From Rugosimonospora africana (GTDB lineage Bacteria > Actinomycetota > Actinomycetes > Mycobacteriales > Micromonosporaceae): a DNA stretch of 64,000 nt. Below the pieces are notes generated by a model. The model was not told the origin of the DNA, did no database searches, and was given only the letters and a program-made list of their open reading frames with translations. Positions 29,561 through 37,880 of this stretch are shown here, in pieces. A program made the translations under genes and the position numbers. Within the stretch, counting starts at the first letter, position 1. The number at the start of each line of letters is the position of its first letter. The stretch lies in assembly GCF_016862975.1 (NCBI RefSeq), contig NZ_BONZ01000064.1, positions 56,509 through 120,508 of the forward strand, in the 5' to 3' direction.

Positions 29561-30565
29561 TCAATGCGCCCTGGGGTCGAGCGCGTCGCGCAGCCCGTCG
29601 CCGAAGAGGTTGAAAGCCATGACGGTGACGAAGATGGCAACGCCTGGAACGATCATGTAAGTCGGATCGGGTTGGTAGTAATTGACCGCGTCCGACATGA
29701 GCCGGCCCCACGAGGGTGTTGGAGACTTGACTCCGGCGCCCAGGAAGCTGAGCGCAGCCTCGTTCAGGATGTTCGTCGGGATGATCAGCGTGGTGTACAC
29801 CAAAATCGGCGCCACCAGGTTCGGCAGCAACTCCCGGAACAGGATGTAGCCACCACGCGCGCCCAGGCTCCGGCTCGCCTCGACGAACTCACGTTCCCGC
29901 AGGGACAGGGCCTGCCCGCGGACGATGCGGCCGATGTACGGCCACCCGAAGAAACCGATGACCACCACGAGGACGGCCATGCGAAGGAAGGTGCCGCCGA
30001 ATCCCCACAACGACTGCGGCAACACGGAGACCAGTGCGATCGCGAACAACAACTGCGGGAAGGCGAGCAGCAGGTCCATGACCCGGCTGATCGCGGCGTC
30101 CACCCAACCGCCGAAGTAGCCGGCCGCGACGCCGAGCACCGAGCCGATCAGCACCGCGACGAGCGCGGCGAGGAACGCGACGGTCAGTGACACCCGCGCC
30201 CCGTAGACGATCTGGCTGAACATGTCGCGGCCGGTGACGGGCTGGACCCCGAAGAGGTAGCTCCCGCTGATCCCGCCGAAGCGGCCCTTGGGCAGACCAC
30301 CCAGGTTGGGATCGAGCAGGTCGTCGTGAAAGTCGTTCGGCGGATGAGCGACCAGTTTGACCAGGACCGGCGCGAAGATGGCGACGAGGATGAGAACGAT
30401 GACGATAATTCCGCCGGCCATCGCGATCCGGTCCCGTTTCAAACGGTTCCACGCGATGCGGCCGAGCGAGCGGCCTTCGATCGCCCGAACCTCGGACTCG
30501 ACGGGTAGCTCGTCGGCGACAAGGGTCGATCCAGCGGCAGCAGGCGGTTCCGGTCCCATCACCAT
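29561..30565 (-). CDS. Peptide ABC importer permease, OppC/DppC type
   Basis: A 334-residue membrane subunit and first gene of the five-gene operon (C-A-B-D-F). A cytoplasmic N-terminus has RSLGRIAWNRLKRDRIAMAG, the OppC_N signature. Six helices follow, and the EAA loop is EASRSLGARGGYILFRELLPN. It ends FGDGLRDALDPR. ATG 30565 is used; ATG 30559 is close by. Confidence 0.95.
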   Translation of the reverse strand: MVMGPEPPAAAGSTLVADELPVESEVRAIEGRSLGRIAWNRLKRDRIAMAGGIIVIVLILVAIFAPVLVKLVAHPPNDFHDDLLDPNLGGLPKGRFGGISGSYLFGVQPVTGRDMFSQIVYGARVSLTVAFLAALVAVLIGSVLGVAAGYFGGWVDAAISRVMDLLLAFPQLLFAIALVSVLPQSLWGFGGTFLRMAVLVVVIGFFGWPYIGRIVRGQALSLREREFVEASRSLGARGGYILFRELLPNLVAPILVYTTLIIPTNILNEAALSFLGAGVKSPTPSWGRLMSDAVNYYQPDPTYMIVPGVAIFVTVMAFNLFGDGLRDALDPRAH

Positions 30566-30890
30566 GTGCGGTCTTGCCTTTCTCCGGCCGCCGCACGGCG
30601 CCGGAGCGAGGCCGGGCATCGCTGAACCGGCCTGACCGGGTCCCGTGGCAGTTGGCAACCGATGGGTTGTCTTCCGCGTGGACTCCCCGCACCCCGTTAA
30701 TGAGTTGTGGTCACCAACGGAGACGCGATATCAACGGTGATGGCTTCACCGTCGGTGGAGAGAAACCTTCGTCTCCGAAGACCACGGCCGTCAAGGTCCG
30801 GACGACCCCGTAATCAAGTTCAGGCCACCCCGTGATGGAGATGTGACCTGGCTCGCAACATTGATGAAATCTTCTTGTGGGCCTGGGGGT
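30566..30890. other. Promoter region of the peptide importer operon
   Basis: 325 bp without a gene, between the recR 3' end and the operon start. It carries the inverted repeat at 30734-30752; I could not assign a promoter with confidence. Confidence 0.5.
30734..30752. promoter_or_regulatory. Inverted repeat, candidate operator of the importer operon
   Basis: ACGGTGA and TCACCGT form a perfect 7-5-7 inverted repeat about 170 bp upstream of the first gene. Confidence 0.45.
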
Positions 30891-31484
30891 TCAGATCGCC
30901 CGACGGCCCTCGAAAGCCCTTCCAAGGGTGATTTCGTCCGCGTACTCGAGGTCGCCACCGACCGGCAGACCGCTCGCCAGCCTGGTCACCGCGAGCCCCA
31001 TCGGCTTCACCAGCAGGGCGAGGTAGGTGGCCGTCGCCTCGCCCTCGGTGTTCGGGTCGGTCGCCAGGATCAGTTCCTTGACCGAGCCGTCGGCGAGCCG
31101 GGCCATCAGCTCGCGAATCTTGAGGTGATCCGGGCCGATGCCCTCGAGCGGGTTGATGGCGCCGCCCAACACGTGGTACCGGCCACGGAACTCGCCCGTG
31201 CGCTCGACCGCGACGACGTCCTTCGGCTCCTCGACGACGCACAGCACGTCGTCGTGCCGGCGCGGGTCGCGGCAGATCCGGCACTGCTCCGCCTCGGCGA
31301 CATTGAAGCAGGTGGTGCAGAACCGGACCTGCTCCTTGACCCGTTGCAGGGCAACGGCCAGCCGTTTCACGTCGGTCGGGTCGGCCGACAGGATGTGGAA
31401 CGCGATGCGCTGGGCACTCTTTGGTCCGACGCCAGGCAGCCGGCCGAGCTCGTCGATCAGGTCCTGAATGGCGCCTTCATACAT
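30891..31484 (-). CDS. recR: Recombination mediator RecR
   Basis: A 197-residue DNA-repair protein working with RecO/RecF to load RecA. It has an N-terminal helix-hairpin-helix [18 protein letters not shown], a C4 zinc finger (CTTC and CRIC, about 55-70), and a Toprim domain with EEP and [12 protein letters not shown]. The C-terminal ending [18 protein letters not shown] is standard. ATG 31484 lies 10 bp past ybaB. It is part of the conserved dnaX-ybaB-recR cluster. Confidence 0.98.
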   Translation of the reverse strand: MYEGAIQDLIDELGRLPGVGPKSAQRIAFHILSADPTDVKRLAVALQRVKEQVRFCTTCFNVAEAEQCRICRDPRRHDDVLCVVEEPKDVVAVERTGEFRGRYHVLGGAINPLEGIGPDHLKIRELMARLADGSVKELILATDPNTEGEATATYLALLVKPMGLAVTRLASGLPVGGDLEYADEITLGRAFEGRRAI

Positions 31485-31494
31485 GGCGGAACCG

Positions 31495-31839
31495 TCAGAA
31501 CCCGGGCAGGCCCAGGCCGCCGCCCATGCCACCGAGGCCGGCGGTGAGCGGGCCCATCTTCTGCTCGGTCAGCTCCCGTACCGCCTCGGAGGCGTTGTGC
31601 AGCGCGGCGAGCACCAGGTCTTCCAGGGTCTCCACGTCGTCCGGGTCGACAGCCTTGGGGTCGATCTTCACGGCGGACACCTCGCCGGTGCCCTTGATGG
31701 TGACCGTGACCAGTCCACCCCCGGCGGTGCCGGTCAGCTCGGCGTCGGCCAGCTCGGCCTGCGCGTCGGCCATCTGCTGCTGCATCTTCTGCGCCTGCTT
31801 CATCAGCTGCTGCAGGTTGGGCTGTCCACCGGGGCGCAC
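31495..31839 (-). CDS. ybaB: YbaB/EbfC nucleoid-associated protein
   Basis: A 114-residue DNA-binding dimer. It has the long first helix [21 protein letters not shown], a central beta sheet [23 protein letters not shown] (read in two halves), and [15 protein letters not shown] Gly/Met-rich tail of about 20 residues ends it. GTG 31839 has AGGAG six bases upstream. It is encoded between dnaX and recR, as in most bacteria. Confidence 0.97.
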   Translation of the reverse strand: MRPGGQPNLQQLMKQAQKMQQQMADAQAELADAELTGTAGGGLVTVTIKGTGEVSAVKIDPKAVDPDDVETLEDLVLAALHNASEAVRELTEQKMGPLTAGLGGMGGGLGLPGF

Positions 31840-31929
31840 GGGAGTCTCCTGTCGTTGGTTCCTCAGCTGGCCAAGCCTAGCCCTCGGACCCGGCCCGGGC
31901 AGTCCGGACCGTCCACTTCGGGCGCGGGG

Positions 31930-34608
31930 TCAACGGGCGTCGACCTCGCCGATCTTCTCCGCCCCCAGAGTCTGCCGCAGCAGCGCCAGCGCCTGCTGCT
32001 CGCTGGACTGGCGGGCGGTCTGCTCGTCGATGACGTCGTCGAGCGGTTCGTCACCGGGGTCGAACCCCTCGTGTGTCTGGGCGTCGCGGACCGGCGGGTC
32101 GTAGTCGGGATCGTACGGCGGCTCGTCCGGCGCGCCGTCCCAGCCGGAGTCGGCCGGCGCGGCGGCGCCCCGCGTGTCCTGGGCGCCACGCTTGGCGGCG
32201 CCGGACCGGCCGTTTGCGGCGCGCCCGGCGGCAGCCGCCCGGGCAGCCGAACGGGGGTCGCCGGAGTCGGCCGCGGTGCGCGAACCCGTTCCGCCCCGTC
32301 CGCTCGCGCGGGTCGGCGCACCGTCGGCCTTGCGCTCGCCGCCGTTGTTCCGGTTGGAGCTCCCGGCCTGGCCACTCTGGCCACCGGCCGGACTCCGCCC
32401 GCCGGCGCCATCGGCCGCGCCGGGTCCACTGGCTGAGCCGGTTCCATTGGCTGAGCCGGGTCCACCGGCTGAGTCGGGTCCACCGGCCGCGCTTGGTTTC
32501 CCGGCTGCACCCTGCTCCCCGGCGGCACCTGGTCGACCGGCGCTCCTGCCGGCACCCGGCTCGTCGGCGCTCGGCCCGTCGGCAGCGCCCATCGCACCGG
32601 CCGGGGTCGGCTCGCCGGCAGTGCCCGACGCGCCGGCGGCGCTCTGGCCGCCGGGCTGCACGATCGTCGGCCAGTCGGACTCCGCGTCGGCGGCCGGCGG
32701 GCTGCTCGGTCGCGCACTCGCCGAAGCCTCGGCGGACGCGCCGGCCGGCCGGTTCGCGGCCTGGCGGGGGGCCGGTGCGGGCCGGGCGGCGGCCGAGGCT
32801 GACGCCGAGCGGACCGGACCGTCGGCCACCTCGCAGCGCACCTGCCACTTACCGCCCAGCACCTCGTAGACCGCCTCGACGACCAGCGACGGGTCGGCGC
32901 CCAGTGCGGTCGCGTGGAAGCTGTGCTTGAAGACGAGGACCAGAACGTCGCCCTCGACGTCGCGTACCGTCGCCTCGCGCGCCCAAGCCGCCACCTTCTT
33001 ACTCTTGCGGCCCACCAGGACGAGCACCTCGTCCCAGACCCGGCGCACCCCGGCGGCGTCGATGACGCCCGGAGCCGACCGGGACACCGGAGCGGCGTCC
33101 ACGATCACCGCCGGCGCGGCCAGCGGCGGTGCCGCGGCAGGCGCCGCCGCCACCGGAGCGGCGGGCGCGGTCGGCGTGGCGACCGGAGCGGTCACAACGC
33201 CGGCGGCCCCGGCGGGTGGGGCAGGCGGCGCCGCAGACGGCATGCCCATGGCGGGTGCGGCGGGTGCGGACTCGACTGCCGGGTCGGGCGGCGCGGAAGC
33301 CGCGGTGCTCGGGGTGGTCGCGACCGGAACCCCGGCAACGGACACTCCGGCAATCGGTGTCCCGGCGACCGGCACGCCAGCCACCGGTATTCCGGCGACG
33401 GGCACCGCGGCGACCGGTGCCGTCCAGGCCGCCGCCGCGTCACCGCTGGCGGTGAGCCGGCGCTCCATCCGTTCCAGCCGTTGAAGCAGCGCGCCGGTGG
33501 AGTCGTCGGCACCGGGCAGCAGCATCCGGGCGCAGACCAGTTCGAGCAACAGCCGCGGCGCCGTCGTGCCGCGCATCTCGGTCAGCCCGTTGTGCACGAT
33601 GTCGGCCATCCGGGACAGCGTCGCCTGGCCGAACCGCTCGGCCTGCGCCACCATCCGGGCCAGGTCGTCGTCCGGCGCGTCGATCAGTCCCTTGGCCGCC
33701 GCGTCGGGCACCTGCTGCAGGACGATCAGGTCGCGCAGGCGTTCCAGCAGGTCGGACGCGAACCGGCGGGGATCGTGCCCGGCGTCGACCACCCGGTCGA
33801 TCGTCGCGTATGCCGCCGCCCCGTCGCCCGCGGCCAAGGCGTCGCACATCTCGTCGATCAGCGCGACGTCGGTGACCCCGAGCAGCGCCACCGCACCGGT
33901 GTAGCTGACCCCGTCAGAGCCGGCGCCCGCGATCAGCTGGTCGAGCACCGACAGCGAGTCACGCGCCGAGCCCCCACCCGCGCGGACCACCAGCGGGAAC
34001 ACCGCCGGCTCGACCCGGACGCCCTCGGACTCGCACAACTGCTCCAGATAGGGCCGCAGCACGCCGGGCGGGATCAGCCGGAACGGGTAGTGGTGGGTGC
34101 GCGACTTGATGGTGCCGAGGACCTTCTCCGGCTCGGTGGTCGCGAACACGAACTTGACGTAGTCCGGCGGCTCTTCGACGAGCTTGAGCAGTGCATTGAA
34201 CCCGGCAGACGAGACCATGTGGGCCTCATCAATGACATAGACCTTGAACCGGCTGGAAACGGGCGCGAAGATCGCTCGCTCGCGCAGGTCTCGGGCGTCG
34301 TCGACACCACCGTGCGACGCGGCGTCGATCTCGATCACGTCGATCGAGCCTGGGCCGTCGGGCGCCAGAGCCACGCAGGAGTCGCACTCGCCGCACGGCT
34401 CGGGAGTGGGACCACGCTCACAGTTGAGCGACCGGGCGAGGATCCTGGCGCTGCTGGTCTTGCCGCAGCCGCGCGGGCCGGAGAAGAGATAGGCATGGTT
34501 GAGCCGGCCGCTACGCAGCGCCTGCATCAACGGTTCGGTGACGTGCTCCTGGCCTATGACCTCGGCAAACGTGCGCGGCCGGTACTTGCGATAGAGCGCC
34601 AGTGCCAC
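31930..34608 (-). CDS. dnaX: DNA polymerase III subunit gamma/tau
   Basis: An 892-residue clamp-loader ATPase. Its N-terminal 370 residues hold Walker A GPRGCGKTSSAR (about 44-55), a four-cysteine zinc site (NCERGPTPEPCGECDSC), and Walker B VIDEAHMV. They also hold sensor 1 FATTEPEKV and GGSARDSLSVLDQ (arginine-finger region). Two low-complexity Ala/Pro/Val and Gly/Ala/Pro linkers (about 395-500 and 610-840) flank a tau-like domain (about 510-600) that should bind the polymerase. Val/Ala/Gly/Ile-rich pentapeptides (VAGIPVAGVPVAG) repeat near residue 400. GTG 34608 start. Confidence 0.97.
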   Translation of the reverse strand: MALALYRKYRPRTFAEVIGQEHVTEPLMQALRSGRLNHAYLFSGPRGCGKTSSARILARSLNCERGPTPEPCGECDSCVALAPDGPGSIDVIEIDAASHGGVDDARDLRERAIFAPVSSRFKVYVIDEAHMVSSAGFNALLKLVEEPPDYVKFVFATTEPEKVLGTIKSRTHHYPFRLIPPGVLRPYLEQLCESEGVRVEPAVFPLVVRAGGGSARDSLSVLDQLIAGAGSDGVSYTGAVALLGVTDVALIDEMCDALAAGDGAAAYATIDRVVDAGHDPRRFASDLLERLRDLIVLQQVPDAAAKGLIDAPDDDLARMVAQAERFGQATLSRMADIVHNGLTEMRGTTAPRLLLELVCARMLLPGADDSTGALLQRLERMERRLTASGDAAAAWTAPVAAVPVAGIPVAGVPVAGTPIAGVSVAGVPVATTPSTAASAPPDPAVESAPAAPAMGMPSAAPPAPPAGAAGVVTAPVATPTAPAAPVAAAPAAAPPLAAPAVIVDAAPVSRSAPGVIDAAGVRRVWDEVLVLVGRKSKKVAAWAREATVRDVEGDVLVLVFKHSFHATALGADPSLVVEAVYEVLGGKWQVRCEVADGPVRSASASAAARPAPAPRQAANRPAGASAEASASARPSSPPAADAESDWPTIVQPGGQSAAGASGTAGEPTPAGAMGAADGPSADEPGAGRSAGRPGAAGEQGAAGKPSAAGGPDSAGGPGSANGTGSASGPGAADGAGGRSPAGGQSGQAGSSNRNNGGERKADGAPTRASGRGGTGSRTAADSGDPRSAARAAAAGRAANGRSGAAKRGAQDTRGAAAPADSGWDGAPDEPPYDPDYDPPVRDAQTHEGFDPGDEPLDDVIDEQTARQSSEQQALALLRQTLGAEKIGEVDAR

Positions 34609-34636
34609 GAGTACAAGCTACCCCTCGGGTGTGACG

Positions 34637-34732
34637 AAAAGGGCCCCCCGTGCACCCGTCAGAGCCCGCTTATCCTTGCTGCCTTCCGGCCCTGGGGAGG
34701 TTCACGAGGTGTACGCCGCACGAGGGGCTTGG
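34637..34732 (-). ncRNA. ffs: Signal recognition particle RNA (small bacterial, 4.5S type)
   Basis: On the minus strand the RNA core reads CCCAGGGCCGGAAGGCAGCA, with the GGAA tetraloop and symmetric loop that bind Ffh. The ends CCCCTCGTGC and GCACGGGGGG pair, and the 3' end runs into TTTT at 34640-34637. It lies between dnaX and tRNA-Ser. The exact 5' end is estimated. Confidence 0.95.
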
Positions 34733-34783
34733 ACAAGAATACCCGGTGCGCGGACGGCGACGGTGACCGGTATCCTTCTCGGC

Positions 34784-34868
34784 GGAGGATTCGCCTAGAG
34801 GCCTAGGGCGCACGCTTGGAAAGCGTGTTGGGAGCAATCCCTCACGAGTTCGAATCTCGTATCCTCCG
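34784..34868 (+). tRNA. tRNA-Ser (anticodon GGA)
   Basis: An 85-nt tRNA with acceptor GGAGGAT/ATCCTCC, anticodon loop TTGGAAA (GGA at 34818-34820), a long variable arm TTGGGAGCAATCCCTC typical of serine tRNAs, and T-loop GTTCGAAT. No encoded CCA. Confidence 0.98.
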
Positions 34869-34886
34869 CCGCTGTGACCAGCCAGA

Positions 34887-34922
34887 ACGCCGGGCCGGAC
34901 CCCTGAGGGACCGACCCGGCGT
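34887..34922 (+). terminator. Terminator hairpin downstream of tRNA-Ser
   Basis: A 16-base stem (34887-34902 with 34907-34922) with two mismatches and a CTGA loop, 18 bases past the tRNA. Confidence 0.7.
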
Positions 34923-34963
34923 CGATCTTCGCGGCGGTTGCCGGCCCATGTGAGACTGCGGTC

Positions 34964-35518
34964 GTGGCCGCTTTGGACGTGTCCCTCCGCCCCATCACGC
35001 GCGACGACCTGCCCCGGATCGCCGGATGGCTGACCGAGCCCCACGTCGCCGCCTGGTGGCAGACGTCCAGCGACCTCACCGACGTCGAGGCCGAGTACCT
35101 GCCGTGCATCACCGGCGACGATCCGACCGAGGTCTTCGCGATCGAGATCGAGGGTCGGCCGATCGGGCTCATCCAGCGTTATCTGATCGGCGATGACGCC
35201 GGCTGGGCGCGGGCGATGGCGGCGGCCGGGGTGCGGGCGGACCGGTCGGCCGGGATCGACTACTTCGTGGGCGATCCGGCGCTGGTCGGCAAGGGGATCG
35301 GGTCGGCCGTCATCGCGTCGTTCACGGACCAGACCTTTTCGCGGTACCCGACGGCCGACGCCGTGGCGGTCGCCGTACAGCAGGCGAACCGGGCGTCGTG
35401 GCGGGCACTGGAGCGGGCCGGGTACGTCCGGCTGTGGGCGGGTCAACTGGACTCCGACGACCCGTCCGACGCCGGGCCTGCCTACGTGTACGCGAAGAGC
35501 CGCCCGGCGGCGGCCTGA
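34964..35518 (+). CDS. GNAT acetyltransferase, AAC(6')-like
   Basis: A 184-residue acetyl-CoA-dependent N-acetyltransferase. The opening RPITRDDLPRIAGWL plus EPHVAAWW is characteristic of the aminoglycoside 6'-N-acetyltransferase / siderophore acetylase branch. The CoA loop is VGDPALVGKGIGSAVIASF, followed by VQQANRASWRALERAGY. GTG 34964 start. It may act on an aminoglycoside-like or other amine substrate; resistance is not proven by sequence. It lies right after tRNA-Ser and opens the small accessory island. Confidence 0.9.
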   Translation: MAALDVSLRPITRDDLPRIAGWLTEPHVAAWWQTSSDLTDVEAEYLPCITGDDPTEVFAIEIEGRPIGLIQRYLIGDDAGWARAMAAAGVRADRSAGIDYFVGDPALVGKGIGSAVIASFTDQTFSRYPTADAVAVAVQQANRASWRALERAGYVRLWAGQLDSDDPSDAGPAYVYAKSRPAAA

Positions 35519-35524
35519 ACGGCG

Positions 35525-35854
35525 TCAGCGGTCGCCCTCGGCTCCCCTCAGGCGCCGGGTGCCCAGCGGCGGGTCAAGCTCCACGGCAGAGATCGCGCGC
35601 ACCATGATCAACGTGCGGAACCCGCCCGGTGGCGGGGTGCGGTAGACGGTGAGCGTCACGTCCGACGGAGTCTCCGCGATCCGTACGCCTTTGACGGAGC
35701 CGGGGGCCGCGGCCACGCTGATGACGATCCGGCGCCCGCCGTCCTCGACACGGACGAGACTCCACGGTACGGGCATCAAGCGCTCAGTCTGACCGGCCGA
35801 CAGTACGGGCAGGGTGCCGCTAGGTGCCCCAGGTACCTCGTCTGCTTCTGCCAT
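35525..35854 (-). CDS. Unknown small protein downstream of the excisionase-fold gene
   Basis: A 109-residue product of unknown family, predicted mostly beta (SLVRVEDGGRRIVISVAAAPG, VTLTVYRTPPPGGFRTLIMV), with no signal, membrane helix or PIN/nuclease acid pattern. It starts 3 bp after the upstream DNA-binding gene ends, so the two are one operon. In relatives the slot after this type of DNA-binding gene often holds a PIN toxin; this protein is not one, so it could be an alternative partner. Confidence 0.7.
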   Translation of the reverse strand: MAEADEVPGAPSGTLPVLSAGQTERLMPVPWSLVRVEDGGRRIVISVAAAPGSVKGVRIAETPSDVTLTVYRTPPPGGFRTLIMVRAISAVELDPPLGTRRLRGAEGDR

Positions 35855-35857
35855 GCA

Positions 35858-36226
35858 TCAGTCCACGTCGAGGTCTTGGGCTAGCACGGCCAACTCGTCG
35901 GCGGCCTCCCGCCGACGGGCGTCGTCCTGGTGCTTATAGGCCAGGAGCGAGCCCGCCTGGATGCGTCGATGGGTACCGACCTTGCGGTATTCGATCTCAT
36001 CGGCGTCGAGCAGGCCGATGAGGTACGGCCTGGATACGTTCAGCAGATCAGCGGCCTGCTGGGTGGTCAGCTCCGCGTGCGCGGGGACGGCGGACACCCC
36101 GTGTCCGCTGGCCATGTGCGCCAGAACCCGGGCCAACAGTTCCATGGCCTCCCTCGGCACGATCAGCCACTCCCGGCGTCGTCGACGAAGCGGATCGTCG
36201 CTTTCCCCTGCCCGGGGATGACACAC
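35858..36226 (-). CDS. Excisionase-fold (HTH_17) DNA-binding protein, antitoxin-like
   Basis: A 122-residue product. The middle holds the MerR/Xis-type winged helix: [19 protein letters not shown], then [14 protein letters not shown] (about 50-90). A helical N-terminal region of about 45 residues and an acidic helical end ([17 protein letters not shown]) flank it. This architecture is common for DNA-binding antitoxin-type proteins in actinobacteria. GTG 36226 has no ribosome site; TAGTGT lies about six bases upstream, fitting a leaderless message and autoregulation. Confidence 0.82.
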   Translation of the reverse strand: MCHPRAGESDDPLRRRRREWLIVPREAMELLARVLAHMASGHGVSAVPAHAELTTQQAADLLNVSRPYLIGLLDADEIEYRKVGTHRRIQAGSLLAYKHQDDARRREAADELAVLAQDLDVD

Positions 36227-36650
36227 GTCACACTACCGCCACAGTCCGCCGTGAACGCACTAGGACGGGCAGCCCGGGAAGCATGGGTGGTCCAGACTCC
36301 GTCGTTGGCCGCAGACTATTAGCATCTGCCAGCAGAAGCGCGACGAACATGGCGAACCACGCGGGCGACTTACTCTGGCATACGCGCCCGAGTCGAACTC
36401 CTCTCAATGAGCGCACGAGCGCCAAGCAGTAAGACAGCCGCAGACACTGATCAAGGTTCGGCACATTGGGCGACTTAGGCGGGAAGAACGTGCTCTGTCC
36501 ATGTCAAACTCAGCACTGATGACCGCGCTTGCTGCATGCCCGATCGATGGATAGTGGCCTCACCAATCTCGACGAACCCGAGCATCTGTTCGGCGGAGTC
36601 GATTAAATGATCGTCGATCAATACGGAGCGCATGGCGTATGCGCTCTCGC
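36227..36650. other. Gene-free region, lower GC
   Basis: About 420 bp with short frames only and no motif. GC content is visibly lower than the flanks. It ends at the promoter of the two-gene module. Confidence 0.5.
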
Positions 36651-36679
36651 TTCACCCATGCCAGCAAAGTCGGTAACCT
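36651..36679 (+). promoter_or_regulatory. Promoter of the two-gene membrane module
   Basis: TTCACC (36651-36656), a 17-bp spacer, and TAACCT (36674-36679), seven bases before GTG 36687. This is a near-ideal sigma-70 type promoter giving a leaderless mRNA. Confidence 0.6.
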
Positions 36680-36686
36680 AAATTTC

Positions 36687-36980
36687 GTGGATCTCCTTCC
36701 GATCTTGGTTGCAGTTGCCGGCACTGTGCCCGCAGTCGCAAGCGCCGCTTTAGCCGCAGTGAAGCTGTGGGCGGCTCGGCACGTGCGACAAGTCGCGATC
36801 ACGGTCAAGTCCGGAGACTCGAAGGTCGAGGTCGCATTAAGCTCCTTATCAGCGGCGGACACCGACAAGATCATAGAGCTTCTCGCGGCCAATAGAGATG
36901 AAGCGCCGGCGTCTCGCAAAGACTCCCCTGGTACAGCCCTCCCGCAGCAGGCGCAGAGCACGCGGGAGGCAGCAAAATGA
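36687..36980 (+). CDS. Membrane-anchored small protein, EACC1-like (effector-associated)
   Basis: A 97-residue product from GTG 36687, chosen for the promoter at leaderless distance; ATG 36639 would add 16 residues. One N-terminal membrane helix (about 3-26) is followed by RQVAITVKSGDSKVEVALSS and a helix DTDKIIELLAANRDE, then a polar tail. A hydrophobic helix followed by a V-x-V-x-G-D-x-x-V-E-V hairpin and a short helix is the shape of the effector-associated EACC1 component of actinobacterial conflict systems. This is a resemblance, not a proven match. It overlaps the next gene by ATGA. Confidence 0.65.
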   Translation: MDLLPILVAVAGTVPAVASAALAAVKLWAARHVRQVAITVKSGDSKVEVALSSLSAADTDKIIELLAANRDEAPASRKDSPGTALPQQAQSTREAAK

Positions 36981-37492
36981 GCGGTGCTTCCGGAGCCAAG
37001 AGAGACAAAGACCGCTCCGCCGGCTCGACTTTCTCTAAGGCTGCTGGCCTTAGCGGCGGAACAGGACTTGCCGTCTTTGCACATTCCCTGACTCCGGAAC
37101 ATGCGACCGTCAGCGCCGCCCTTCTCTATGTCTCCCCCACAGTTACCTTTGTGCTTGGGGCGGTGCTCCTGTATGTCAATGGGAAGGCCGATCGACTTCT
37201 GAAGAAACGAGCGCTAAGCGAGCTTCGCAAGGATGTGACAGAAAGGCTCAACAGCCCATTCGTTTCATCCGAGGATAAAGCAGTTCTTAGCAAGAGCCTG
37301 GGAGAACTCGAGGTGGAGTTCACCAAGGATCTATTCTCGCGAGTCGGCATCACTATCGGCGTACCGGGAGCGGGCAGCGAAAGGCGAGAAGCGGAGCGAG
37401 CAGGACGGGCCACTACCGGCAGTTCGGCTCGAAGAGTTTATGTAGATCCTCAGGGTAATGAACTCAGCCAAAAGGCACAGCCGAAGGAGTAG
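36977..37492 (+). CDS. Two-helix membrane protein with coiled tail, unknown
   Basis: A 171-residue product not recognised, coupled to the previous gene by ATGA with GGGAGG seven bases upstream. A polar N-terminus is followed by two hydrophobic segments (about 27-38 and 45-68, ending VLLYVNGKADRLLKKR). A charged helical stretch LSELRKDVTERLNSPF then SEDKAVLSKSLGELEVEF suggests a coiled coil. Last comes a Gly/Arg-rich disordered tail. Codon use and GC are lower than in neighbouring housekeeping genes, which suggests transfer. It may form a membrane complex with the EACC1-like protein. Confidence 0.75.
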   Translation: MSGASGAKRDKDRSAGSTFSKAAGLSGGTGLAVFAHSLTPEHATVSAALLYVSPTVTFVLGAVLLYVNGKADRLLKKRALSELRKDVTERLNSPFVSSEDKAVLSKSLGELEVEFTKDLFSRVGITIGVPGAGSERREAERAGRATTGSSARRVYVDPQGNELSQKAQPKE

Positions 37493-37674
37493 TTCCACGA
37501 GCGGGCGCATCCCACGCTACCGAACCAAGAACGAGATCGGCTCGGGGCCGCAGGACCGCGACCGGGTGTAAACGGCCAGCTCGTTGGGCGGCATCCCTAG
37601 ATCAAGTTTTTCTGACCAATTCCTCTCCTGCGGCGGCTGCAGCCGACAACTGAGGCGGGACGGCAGGCGAAAGC

Positions 37675-37717
37675 CAAACGCCCGACCGGAACGTCGCTGC
37701 CCGGTCGGGCGTTTGGC
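37675..37717 (-). terminator. Terminator downstream of tRNA-Ser(CGA)
   Basis: A perfect 16-bp stem (37675-37690 with 37702-37717) around an 11-base loop, 10 bases past the minus-strand tRNA. It may also stop the membrane module from the other side. Confidence 0.8.
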
Positions 37718-37727
37718 CTGGTAGAGC

Positions 37728-37813
37728 GGTGGCGCGGGGATTCGAACCCCGGGAGGGCGTAAACCCTCACACGCTTTCGAGGCGTGCTCCTTAGGCCACT
37801 CGGACACGCCACC
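37728..37813 (-). tRNA. tRNA-Ser (anticodon CGA)
   Basis: An 86-nt tRNA read on the minus strand: acceptor GGTGGCG/CGCCACC, anticodon stem CACGC/GCGTG with loop CTCGAAA (CGA), long variable arm, T-loop GTTCGAAT. No encoded CCA. Confidence 0.97.
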
Positions 37814-37880
37814 GCCGAGAAGGGTACCGGACGCAACCCCCCGGTGTCCCCGCGGTATCGGGCCGGCGCCTGGCAGGATC

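Noticed and set aside
32914..34806. A 630-codon open frame on the plus strand
   Set aside because: Antisense to dnaX and the SRP RNA; Arg/Gly-rich shadow.
37493..37674. A short minus-strand frame near the tRNA-Ser(CGA) terminator, considered as an integrase remnant
   Set aside because: The readable piece carries no integrase Arg/Tyr motif, and the rest of the frame passes through the tRNA gene.
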